The position numbers were made by a program, and so were the translations under genes. Source: Muribaculaceae bacterium (GTDB lineage: Bacteria; Bacteroidota; Bacteroidia; Bacteroidales; Muribaculaceae). Taken from it: a DNA stretch of 36,837 bases. Under the pieces are notes generated by a model. It saw nothing but the letters and a program-made list of their open reading frames with translations, was not told the DNA's origin and did no database searches. This document shows positions 1 through 6,892 of this stretch, piece after piece. Numbering within the stretch: position 1 is the stretch's first letter; each line of letters starts with the position of its first letter. The stretch spans positions 1 through 36,837 of the forward strand of contig JAFSYB010000121.1 in assembly GCA_017443765.1 (NCBI GenBank), given 5' to 3'.

Positions 1-1187
1 TCCACCTCAACCACCAGGTTGAGTGTTTCGGGAGTGACAGTGATGCTCTTCAGCTGGTAGCTGCGGTCGATGGGGGTGGCGGTCACCGTGACGGTTTCGC
101 CTTCCTCGGCCTCGGCCTTGTCGACCTCGACGGTGCCGTTCACAATGTCGTCGGCCACAGTGATGGTGTAGGTGGTGGGAGCGGGAGCTGCCCAGAACTT
201 GCCCCAGTTGGCATCGGCCTTGTAAGCCTCGAGTGCCTCGTCGGGCACGGTGATGTTGCCACTCTCGCTGATGCGGGCGTAGACGGCGTCGTCAAACACC
301 ACCCCTGCCGGCGGTGTGGCCGCGTTGCAAGTGATGGTTGCAATTGCCGTGCAGCCTTCAAAGGCATCGCTTGCAATTGTCGTGCAAGTTGCCGGAATGG
401 TAACCGTTTCAAAAACACAGTTCTTAAAGGCATGAGCCTGAACAGCTTCAACTGCACCCAAATCGATTTGAGTGAATTTGTCATTCCCATACATGGCATT
501 CTCGCCAATCACCGTTATTTCGGAATTAATGGTAATCTTGTTGGCGACATATCCAGCCGAAGATGTGGCTATATTGCCCTGGTTGCCAATACCCAGCAAG
601 ATGATGCTGCCATCGACGACTTGGCAGAAATTGCCTAAAGAGCCCGAATTGCTCGAGCCATAATTAATCGTGCACGCTTTGTTCACGAAATCTGACGTTT
701 CACCTCTCTTGGCAGCAAGGAATGAGCCAATGATGCGATTCTCGACAAATGCGGTAGGCGAAACCGTGGTCATATCGTCGCAATAGAAGCGAATATTTCT
801 CACGTGTGAATCGCTTTTTCCGGGGGCGCCTCCCGATGTTGCACCTTGGAAAGCATAATCTCCAATATAGCGCAGGGGGCGATCAAAATTCAGAATGCCG
901 ATTGCGGTAGGAAATTTGGCATTTTTGAAAGCTTCGTCACCAATGCCCACCACACTGTAAGTGACACCATCATTAGTAACCGATGTGGGCATTGTGATTG
1001 ACCCCGTCTTCGCCGAAAGGTCGTAGGCAGTTGCAGGAGCGGTGAACTCCACCTCGTTGACATCGCCCTCGGCGATGACCTTGAAGCTGTAACCACCGCT
1101 GGTGAACACGTCACCCACGGCGGCCATGGCGCTGAAGCCGAAACCGGCAAGCAGCACCGCGAGCAGTAATGTAAACTTCTTTTTCAT
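1..1187 (-). CDS. BspA-like leucine-rich-repeat secreted protein, 3' end beyond the window
   Basis: I read this frame by hand on the reverse strand. It is open from the ATG at 1187 to the window edge, giving 395 residues without a stop. Residues 1-22 are a signal peptide (Lys-rich start, Leu-rich core, AMA before the likely cleavage). Residues from about 60 to 290 carry BspA-type LRR_5 repeats with the recurring pattern G-I-G-D-x-A-F, for example VVGIGDEAFKNA (79-90), YIGDYAFQGA (107-116), VIGENAMYG (226-234) and IASDAFEGCT (271-280). The stretch VPDEALEAYKADANWGKF (314-331) is the usual closing unit of such repeat domains in Bacteroidales. Residues 339-395 look like an InlB-type beta repeat (ITVADDIVNGTVEVDKAEAE followed by EEGETVTVTATP). 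Such proteins are exported and often bind host or matrix ligands, but the ligand here cannot be told. The C-terminal anchoring or sorting signal lies outside the window. The gene has its own promoter and is divergent from the M6 peptidase gene. Confidence 0.88.
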   Translation of the reverse strand, partial: MKKKFTLLLAVLLAGFGFSAMAAVGDVFTSGGYSFKVIAEGDVNEVEFTAPATAYDLSAKTGSITMPTSVTNDGVTYSVVGIGDEAFKNAKFPTAIGILNFDRPLRYIGDYAFQGATSGGAPGKSDSHVRNIRFYCDDMTTVSPTAFVENRIIGSFLAAKRGETSDFVNKACTINYGSSNSGSLGNFCQVVDGSIILLGIGNQGNIATSSAGYVANKITINSEITVIGENAMYGNDKFTQIDLGAVEAVQAHAFKNCVFETVTIPATCTTIASDAFEGCTAIATITCNAATPPAGVVFDDAVYARISESGNITVPDEALEAYKADANWGKFWAAPAPTTYTITVADDIVNGTVEVDKAEAEEGETVTVTATPIDRSYQLKSITVTPETLNLVVEV

Positions 1188-1243
1188 TGTAAAAAAATTT
1201 GGTTATTAATTAGGGTTGATTTTCGCCGCTGACAAATTGTTGG

Positions 1244-1275
1244 CAAATTTAGCGCAAATAATTGGAATACGCAAG
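1244..1275 (-). promoter_or_regulatory. Bacteroidota-type promoter of the LRR protein gene
   Basis: On the minus strand TAAATTTG (1251-1244) matches the -7 box TAnnTTTG exactly. CTTG (1275-1272), three of four matches to the -33 box TTTG, sits 20 bases upstream. The predicted leader to the ATG at 1187 is about 50 bases and AT-rich, with a run of seven A on the coding strand's complement just before the start. Assignment is by consensus only. Confidence 0.6.
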
Positions 1276-1614
1276 CATTTGGCCAAAGATTTCGGCAAAA
1301 CGTAAGAAAATGGCGGGTGGTTTGACAATGAGGACTACGCTTTTGGGTGGGTTCGGATATAGACATATATTAAAAAAGATGTGTGCTGTTGATCTCCCCC
1401 AAAAAGCAATGACAGATTTGGTTCATGTGATTTGGATTAGCCACCGAGATATTGCCAAATTCGTGTTGCTCGCATTTGATGCCACTTGCCCGCGCCCAGA
1501 CGTTGCCGCGCCCAAAACAATCGGCACGAGGCGGTGGGGTGAGCCGTTCGCCTGCTAAATTGAGTTAAGAATCGCCAGCACAAGGGCCGATTTGTGTGAC
1601 ATATCGTTAATGGT
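1276..1614. other. Intergenic stretch between the two divergent promoters
   Basis: No gene with codon use like the neighbours is visible here. A 98-codon plus-strand frame (1262-1558) has no recognisable motif and I do not support it. On the minus strand, about 1561 to 1370, a stretch free of stops reads GIKCEQHEFGNISV and CHCFLGE near its end. This faintly recalls the second half of a Nudix hydrolase fold, but the Nudix box residues are not intact. It may be decayed coding sequence. Confidence 0.4.
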
Positions 1615-1646
1615 TTTGGCGTTTTGCAAATAAATCATTACATTTG
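1615..1646 (+). promoter_or_regulatory. Bacteroidota-type promoter of the M6 peptidase gene
   Basis: TTTG at 1615-1618 and TACATTTG at 1639-1646 are separated by exactly 20 bases, a full match to the TTTG/TAnnTTTG consensus. Transcription would start near 1651 and leave a leader of about 70 bases before the ATG at 1723. Confidence 0.75.
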
Positions 1647-1659
1647 CGGCCGAATATGG

Positions 1660-1682
1660 ATTTCCCTTAGGCTAAAGGAAAT
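1660..1682 (+). promoter_or_regulatory. Hairpin in the leader of the M6 peptidase mRNA
   Basis: ATTTCCCTTAG (1660-1670) and CTAAAGGAAAT (1672-1682) are inverted repeats with one mismatch. The innermost bases would form the loop. The element lies right at the predicted 5' end of the transcript, so it could stabilise the messenger or serve as an operator. No T tract follows, so it is not a terminator. Confidence 0.45.
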
Positions 1683-1722
1683 CTGAGGACTAACTGTTAA
1701 CCTTTATAACACTCCAAAAACT

Positions 1723-3504
1723 ATGAAGCAATTACTACTTGTTGCTGTTTGCATTCTGGCGATGGCCAAGGCGTGGGCAATGCCTGCCATTCCCAACCCC
1801 AATGGGACTTACATCCCGCAACCCGACGGCACGTCGCTGGCCGTGACCCTGCAGGGCGACGCTTTCTACCACTACTACACCACCGTAGATGGCTACACCA
1901 TCGTGAAGAACGGCGACCGCTACGAGTATGCCCGTCGCGCCGGCGACGGCCGCCTGTTCCCGTCGGGCGTGCTGGCACACAACGCCGACGCGCGCACCCC
2001 GCAGGAGCGGCAGTTTGTGGGCACGCTGCAAGCCCGCCTCATCGACAAGCCCGCCGCCAACGCCGCCATCGACACCAAGCGCAACGCCGCACCACAACGC
2101 GCCGAGCAGTACGACTATAAGAATTTCCGCGGCCTCATCGTGCTCATTGAGTACACCGACACGAAGTTTGAGATGGACGACCCGCACGACTTCTACGACC
2201 ACATGGTGAACGACAAGGACTACAAGGGGTTCACCGACAAGAACGGCAACTGGGTGCCCTGCACGGGCAGCGTGCGCGACTACTACTACGACCAGTCGGG
2301 CGGACTGTTCGACCCGGTATTCGACATCGTGGGCCCGGTGAAGGTGGACTACGCCAGCACCGACCACAACGCCAACAAGAACACTCCCAAGATTTTCAAG
2401 TCGGCCCTCGACAAGATCGACCCCGAGGTGGACTTCAGCGTCTATGACGGCGACAACGACAAATTCATCGACTTCGTGTTCTTCATCGGTGCCGGCCCGG
2501 CGGCCTGCTACATGGGCAACGACAGCACGCTGCTGTGGCCGCACGCCTATGTGCTCACGCTGGCCACGCTGCTCCACAGCTACGATGGTCTCTACGGCTA
2601 CAAATATGCCTGCTGCACCGAGATTTACGGGTGGACCGACAAGCCCGAATCGCTCGAGACGCAGGGCATTGGCGTGATGTGCCACGAGTTCAGCCACGTG
2701 CTGGGCCTGCGCGACCACTACGACGCCAACTACGACACCGACGGCCTGAGCCACCACCCGGGTTACTGGGACGTGATGGCCGCCGCGCCATCGCTCAACG
2801 TGGCACGCACGCCGGCGGCGTTCTCGCTCTACGAGCGATGGGCGCTGGGCTGGGTGAATCCGCCCGTCATCACCGAGCATGGCAAGTACACGCTGCGGCC
2901 CATCGACGGCACCGGCGAGGGCTACATCATTCGCACGCCGGTCGAGAATGAGTATTTTACGCTGGAGAACCGGCAGCGCACCAAGTGGGACGAGTACCTG
3001 CCCGGCCACGGCATGCTCATCACGCGCATTGATTCCACCAGCGAGGTGCCCTGGACGCTCAACCAGGTCAATGCCCGCGCCGGCCACAACTACCTGGAGC
3101 TGGTGCGCGCCTGGAACGACACGCCCGACAAGGACCTCGACAGCGACCCGTTCCCCGGCACCAAGAATGTGACGTTCATCACCAATGACACCCAGCCCAA
3201 CCTGCGGTCGTGGGACGGCGTGGACTGTGAGTGGAACATCCACAACATCGCCGAGAACGGCGAGATGATTTCGTTCTTCATCACCGACGACGGCTTGCTG
3301 CCGTCCGACTACGGCGAGCCGGGCGGCAACGGCGACGTGAACGGCGACGGCAGCACCGACATCGACGACGTGAACATCATCATCGACATCATTCTCGGGC
3401 TGCGCGACGCCGGCGACTATGGCGGCCGCACCTGGCTCATCGGCGACGAGAAAGTGGACATTGACGACCTCAACGAGCTGATTAACATCATTCTCGCCAA
3501 GTGA
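1723..3504 (+). CDS. Secreted M6-family metallopeptidase with C-terminal dockerin-like domain
   Basis: The product has 593 residues. Residues 1-19 form a signal peptide (Leu/Val-rich core ending AWA), so the protein is exported. Residues 133-205 match the opening of M6 (immune-inhibitor-A-like) peptidases, including GSVRDYYYDQSGG. The zinc site is HEFSHVLGLRD: His321 and His325 as ligands, Glu322 as the general base and Asp331 as the likely third ligand, as in M6 enzymes. A beta-rich region follows. Residues 537-593 hold two calcium-loop-like segments, GDVNGDGSTDIDDVN and GDEKVDIDDLN, each followed by a helix with IIDIIL or INIIL. This is the layout of a type I dockerin-like pair. I see no type IX sorting domain. 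The family degrades extracellular proteins; the substrate here is unknown. The gene stands alone, with its own promoter and a strong terminator. In free-living gut Bacteroidales a dockerin-like tail need not mean a cellulosome. Confidence 0.9.
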   Translation: MKQLLLVAVCILAMAKAWAMPAIPNPNGTYIPQPDGTSLAVTLQGDAFYHYYTTVDGYTIVKNGDRYEYARRAGDGRLFPSGVLAHNADARTPQERQFVGTLQARLIDKPAANAAIDTKRNAAPQRAEQYDYKNFRGLIVLIEYTDTKFEMDDPHDFYDHMVNDKDYKGFTDKNGNWVPCTGSVRDYYYDQSGGLFDPVFDIVGPVKVDYASTDHNANKNTPKIFKSALDKIDPEVDFSVYDGDNDKFIDFVFFIGAGPAACYMGNDSTLLWPHAYVLTLATLLHSYDGLYGYKYACCTEIYGWTDKPESLETQGIGVMCHEFSHVLGLRDHYDANYDTDGLSHHPGYWDVMAAAPSLNVARTPAAFSLYERWALGWVNPPVITEHGKYTLRPIDGTGEGYIIRTPVENEYFTLENRQRTKWDEYLPGHGMLITRIDSTSEVPWTLNQVNARAGHNYLELVRAWNDTPDKDLDSDPFPGTKNVTFITNDTQPNLRSWDGVDCEWNIHNIAENGEMISFFITDDGLLPSDYGEPGGNGDVNGDGSTDIDDVNIIIDIILGLRDAGDYGGRTWLIGDEKVDIDDLNELINIILAK

Positions 3505-3543
3505 ACGACCGGTAACTCCCACAAGGCGAGTTAGCCCCAATAA

Positions 3544-3593
3544 ACCGCGGGCACAAGCACTGATGGCAAGGTGCTTGTGCCCGCGGTGTTTTT
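3544..3593 (+). terminator. Rho-independent terminator after the M6 peptidase gene
   Basis: A perfect 17-bp inverted repeat (3544-3560 with 3571-3587) encloses a 10-base loop and is followed by G and five T (3588-3593). On the other strand the stem is followed by TTTATT, so it could also stop the convergent rlmN transcript, whose gene ends at 3674. Confidence 0.9.
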
Positions 3594-3673
3594 GTCTCCT
3601 CCTTGGTCAAGGGCGAGTTGGCTCCTGCTTGGAGTCATTCGCTTGGTTCGCTGGCTCTTGATGTGCGTCCGCC

Positions 3674-4711
3674 TTACTTCACCTTGCCGGCGAGCATTCC
3701 GCAAGCGGCCTGTACGTCCTCGCCCCGGCTGCGGCGGATGGTGCACGTCACGCCGCGCCCGTTGAGGTAGTCGCGGAAGTAGGCCATGCGCTCGTCGCTG
3801 CTTGTGCGCAGCTTTGCCACTTCGGGGAGCGGGTGGTAGCGAATGAGGTTCACGCGCACGTGCTCGTCGGGCAGCAGCTCGCGCAGCACCTCGGCATGGC
3901 GGATGTCGTCGTTGAACCAGTTCCACATGATGTATTCCACCGACAGGCGTCGCTGGTGCGCGAAGTCGTAGCGGCCCAGCAGCTCCATCACCCCCTTGAT
4001 GGGGTAGAGCTTCTCGATGGGCATGAGCGACTGCCGCTCCTCGGGCACGGCATTGTGGACGCTCACGGCAATGTGCACGCTGGTGCGCTCGCACAGCGTC
4101 TTCAGCGCCGGCTTCACGCCCACCGTGCTCACCGTGATGCGCTTCGGGCTCCATGCCAGGCCCCAGTCGCTGGTGAGAATCTCAATCACCTTGAGCACCG
4201 GCTCCAGGTTGTCGAGTGGCTCGCCCATGCCCATGAACACCACGTTGGTGAGCTGCTCGCTGCACGGCACGCTGAGCACCTGGTTGATGATTTGGTTCGC
4301 GGTGAGGTTGCCATGGAAGCCCTGCCGTCCCGTCATGCAGAAGTAGCAGTTCATGCGGCAGCCCTTTTGCGACGAGATACACAGTGTGGCTCGGTCGTCG
4401 TCGGGGATATACACGGCCTCGACGGCCTGTTCATTGCCTGCGTCGAACAGGTATTTCACTGTGCCATCGTCGCTCTTGACGTGGCTCTTGGGCGGGTACA
4501 GCCCCACGCAGTACTGCTCGGCGAGGCGCTCGCGGCCCACCTTGCTGATGTTGAGCATCTGCTCGAATGTGGTGACCCGCTTGCCGTAAATCCACTGTGC
4601 CAGCTGGGTGGCGGCGAACTTGGGCAGCCCCAGCGACTCGGTAACCTGGCGCAGCTCGTAGAGCGTCATGCCCGCCAACGGCTTGAGTGTTTTCTTCCTG
4701 ATTTCTTCCAT
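3674..4711 (-). CDS. rlmN: Dual-specificity RNA methyltransferase RlmN (23S rRNA A2503 / tRNA A37 C2-methyltransferase)
   Basis: This radical-SAM enzyme methylates C2 of A2503 in 23S rRNA and A37 in some tRNAs. The product has 345 residues, a normal length. The radical-SAM cluster cysteines are Cys118, Cys122 and Cys125 in CRMNCYFC. Cys111 (in CISSQKGC) aligns with the mechanistic Cys118 of E. coli RlmN. Cys337 in the C-terminal GEDVQAACGML is the methyl-carrying cysteine. FMGMGEPLDN and VSVHNAVPEERQSLMP are further family motifs. The N-terminal helical accessory domain is present. RlmN and the resistance enzyme Cfr share these cysteines. The housekeeping context, length and lack of mobile flanks favour RlmN. 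The gene is monocistronic, converges on the M6 peptidase gene and is divergent from rimP. Confidence 0.96.
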   Translation of the reverse strand: MEEIRKKTLKPLAGMTLYELRQVTESLGLPKFAATQLAQWIYGKRVTTFEQMLNISKVGRERLAEQYCVGLYPPKSHVKSDDGTVKYLFDAGNEQAVEAVYIPDDDRATLCISSQKGCRMNCYFCMTGRQGFHGNLTANQIINQVLSVPCSEQLTNVVFMGMGEPLDNLEPVLKVIEILTSDWGLAWSPKRITVSTVGVKPALKTLCERTSVHIAVSVHNAVPEERQSLMPIEKLYPIKGVMELLGRYDFAHQRRLSVEYIMWNWFNDDIRHAEVLRELLPDEHVRVNLIRYHPLPEVAKLRTSSDERMAYFRDYLNGRGVTCTIRRSRGEDVQAACGMLAGKVK

Positions 4712-4739
4712 TTTGTGCCTTGCTTAATGATTCTGCCTG

Positions 4740-4771
4740 CAAAGGTAGGCATTTTTGCCGTTATCTGCAAA
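4740..4771 (-). promoter_or_regulatory. Bacteroidota-type promoter of rlmN
   Basis: On the minus strand TTTG (4771-4768), 20 bases and TACCTTTG (4747-4740) match the consensus fully. The leader before the ATG at 4711 would be about 20 bases. Confidence 0.75.
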
Positions 4772-4947
4772 TGTGGCGTGTAGCTTTTCGCCTGGCCGCA
4801 ATTCCTCCGAGTGCGTCGTGGCCACGACCCGCGCGACCGCAATGCTGGCGGAACAAGGTGAGTTGGGAAATATTTGGTTAACGTATATTATTTTTTTATA
4901 ATTATACCAAACAAACTGCCGTTTTGGCAGTAAAGTGTCGTGCGGGG

Positions 4948-4979
4948 GTTGCACACAATATAAAAATGGTGTAATTTTG
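4948..4979 (+). promoter_or_regulatory. Bacteroidota-type promoter of the rimP-nusA-infB operon
   Basis: TAATTTTG (4972-4979) is a full -7 match. GTTG (4948-4951) lies 20 bases upstream and matches three of four bases of the -33 box. The start near 4985 leaves a leader of about 40 bases to rimP. Between this and the rlmN promoter lies an AT-rich imperfect inverted repeat (TTTGGT at 4873-4878, ACCAAA at 4906-4911, with seven T between) and a small perfect hairpin (4915-4920 with 4926-4931). The roughly 170 bases between the two promoters hold no gene. Confidence 0.7.
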
Positions 4980-5024
4980 CAGTGCATTCGTGAGAGGGGG
5001 CCGAGGCTTCCTCGTTTTTATTAC

Positions 5025-5495
5025 ATGACTATGATTGACAAGACCGAAGTGACAGCTGTGGTGGAGCGCGCCATCGAGGGGAAAGACCTCTTTGTGGTGG
5101 AAGTGACCGTGAGCGGCGACAACGTGATTGACGTGGCCCTCGACAGCATGGGCAGCGTGACCATCGACGACTGCATTGCCATGGACCACGCCGTGCACGC
5201 AGCCTTTGACCAGGATGTGGAGGATTACGAGCTCACCGTGGGCAGCTACGGACTCACCTCGCCGCTGCGCGTGCGGCGGCAGTACGACAAAAACCTGGGC
5301 CAGGCCGTGGAGGTGCTCACCGCCGATGGGCGAAAGCTGCACGGCACGCTCACAGCAGCCGACGAGGAAACGTTCACGCTCACCATTCCCACCAAGATGA
5401 AAATCGAGGGGAAGAAGCGGCCCGAAATCGTGGACACCGACACCGTGCTGCGATACGACGAGGTGAAATACACCAAATGCGACATTAAAATTTAA
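5025..5495 (+). CDS. rimP: Ribosome maturation factor RimP
   Basis: RimP assists assembly of the 30S subunit. I chose the ATG at 5025, which gives 156 residues and starts just before the first helix (MTMIDKTEV). The frame stays open upstream to 4935, but that part overlaps the promoter and has no family match. The second methionine (5031) is an equally possible start. The N-terminal alpha/beta domain contains DNVIDVALDSMGSVTIDDC and the linker is EDYELTVGSYGLTSPLR, which corresponds to the family's Y-x-L-E-V-S-S-P-G-hydrophobic-x-R-P-L segment in divergent form. The C-terminal SH3-like domain covers about 90-156. It is followed after 11 bases by nusA, the standard bacterial arrangement rimP-nusA-infB. 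The gene is shorter and more divergent than the E. coli protein but typical of the phylum. Confidence 0.92.
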   Translation: MTMIDKTEVTAVVERAIEGKDLFVVEVTVSGDNVIDVALDSMGSVTIDDCIAMDHAVHAAFDQDVEDYELTVGSYGLTSPLRVRRQYDKNLGQAVEVLTADGRKLHGTLTAADEETFTLTIPTKMKIEGKKRPEIVDTDTVLRYDEVKYTKCDIKI

Positions 5496-5506
5496 GACAC
5501 AAGATA

Positions 5507-6763
5507 ATGGCAAAGAGACAAGACGCGGTCAAGATGACCGACCAATTCGCCGAGTTCAAGGAGCTCAAGAGCATCGACAAAATCACGCTCATCAGCGTGC
5601 TCGAGGAGTCGTTCCGTAGCGTCCTCGCCAAGATGTTTGGCAACGACGACAACTTCGACGTGATTGTGAACCCCGACAAGGGCGACTGCGAGATTTACCA
5701 GAACCTGCTGGTGGTGCCCGATGGCGAGGTGGAGAACCCCAACAAGCAAATCGCGCTGAGTGACGCCCGCGACGACGAGGACCCGGACTGCGAGGTGGGT
5801 GAGGAGCACACCCGCAAAATCGATTTCACGAAGTTCGGACGCCGCGCCATCCTGAACCTGCGGCAGACACTGGCCAGCAAAATCCTGGACCTGCAAAAGG
5901 ATGCCGTGTATAACAAGTTCAAGGAGCGCGAGGGCGAGCTGGTGACCGGCGAGGTCTATCAGCTGTGGAAGCGCGAGGTACTCCTGCTTGATGACGACAA
6001 GAACGAGCTGCTCCTGCCCAAGGACCAGCAAATTCCCACCGACATCTACCGCAAGGGCGACTCGGTGCGCGCCGTGATTCACAACGTGGACAACAAGAAC
6101 AACAACCCTAAAATCACCGTCTCGCGCACCAGCGACGCCTTCCTCATGCGGCTCTTTGAGCTGGAGGTGCCCGAAATCCAGGACGGCCTGATTGTGATTC
6201 GCGCCGTGGCCCGCGTGCCCGGCGAGCGCGCCAAAATTGCCGTCGAGAGCTACGACGACCGCATCGACCCCGTGGGGGCCTGCGTGGGCGTGAAGGGCTC
6301 GCGCATTCACGGCATTGTGCGAGAGCTGCGCAACGAGAACATCGACGTGATTCCCTACACGTCCAACCCCCAGTTGCTCATACAGCGCGCGCTGAGCCCG
6401 GCAAAAATCTCATCGATTCGCCTCGACGAGGCTACCAAGCACGCCGAGGTGTTCCTCAAGCCCGAGGAGGTGTCGCTGGCCATCGGCAAGGGTGGCCTCA
6501 ACATCCGCCTGGCAACCATGCTCACCGGCTATGAGATCGACGTGTTCCGCGACCTGGAAAGCACCGGGGAAGAGGATATTTACCTCGACGAGTTCAATGA
6601 CGAAATCGACGAGTGGGTGCTGGAGGCTCTCAAGAACATGGGCTGCACCACGGCCAAGGCTGTGCTGCGCCTCTCGCGCGAGGAAGTGGCCGAGAAAGCC
6701 GACCTCGAGGACGACACCGTTGAGCACGTCTTTAACGTTCTGCAAGCTGAGTTTGAGAATTGA
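5507..6763 (+). CDS. nusA: Transcription termination/antitermination protein NusA
   Basis: NusA binds RNA polymerase and nascent RNA and modulates pausing, termination and rRNA antitermination. The product has 418 residues. The N-terminal polymerase-binding domain covers about 10-135. The S1 domain (about 143-207) includes GELVTGEVYQ and ITVSRTS. KH1 carries GACVGVKGSRIHGI (257-270) and KH2 carries AIGKGGLNIRLA (325-336). The last 50 or so residues form one helix-hairpin-helix-type acidic repeat with LKNMGCTTAKAVLRLSREEV. An acidic patch DARDDEDPDCEVGEEH (87-101) lies before the S1 domain. It is co-transcribed with rimP and, after 129 bases, infB. Confidence 0.97.
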   Translation: MAKRQDAVKMTDQFAEFKELKSIDKITLISVLEESFRSVLAKMFGNDDNFDVIVNPDKGDCEIYQNLLVVPDGEVENPNKQIALSDARDDEDPDCEVGEEHTRKIDFTKFGRRAILNLRQTLASKILDLQKDAVYNKFKEREGELVTGEVYQLWKREVLLLDDDKNELLLPKDQQIPTDIYRKGDSVRAVIHNVDNKNNNPKITVSRTSDAFLMRLFELEVPEIQDGLIVIRAVARVPGERAKIAVESYDDRIDPVGACVGVKGSRIHGIVRELRNENIDVIPYTSNPQLLIQRALSPAKISSIRLDEATKHAEVFLKPEEVSLAIGKGGLNIRLATMLTGYEIDVFRDLESTGEEDIYLDEFNDEIDEWVLEALKNMGCTTAKAVLRLSREEVAEKADLEDDTVEHVFNVLQAEFEN

Positions 6764-6892
6764 AAGCCCTCTGTTGTTTTTCGGGAGAAAATCAGGGCTG
6801 AATATCAGGATATTAGGAGTTAGGTAACTGGAGTTATGAATTTCGCGATGTGCTGCGTGGTGGTGCATTGTGCAGGAAAATAAGAGAAGAAT

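Noticed and set aside
432..663. Small plus-strand frames opposite the LRR gene
   Set aside because: Short, motif-free and opposite a continuous, recognisable protein.
1735..3540. 601-codon open frame on the minus strand opposite the M6 peptidase gene
   Set aside because: It mirrors the GC-rich codon pattern of the real gene, is Val/His/Gly-rich without motif or signal, and runs over the terminator.
3674..4711. Cfr-type resistance methyltransferase
   Set aside because: Length, chromosomal context and overall sequence fit housekeeping RlmN; the shared cysteines do not separate the two.
4935..5024. N-terminal extension of RimP
   Set aside because: The extra 30 codons overlap the promoter and have no family similarity.
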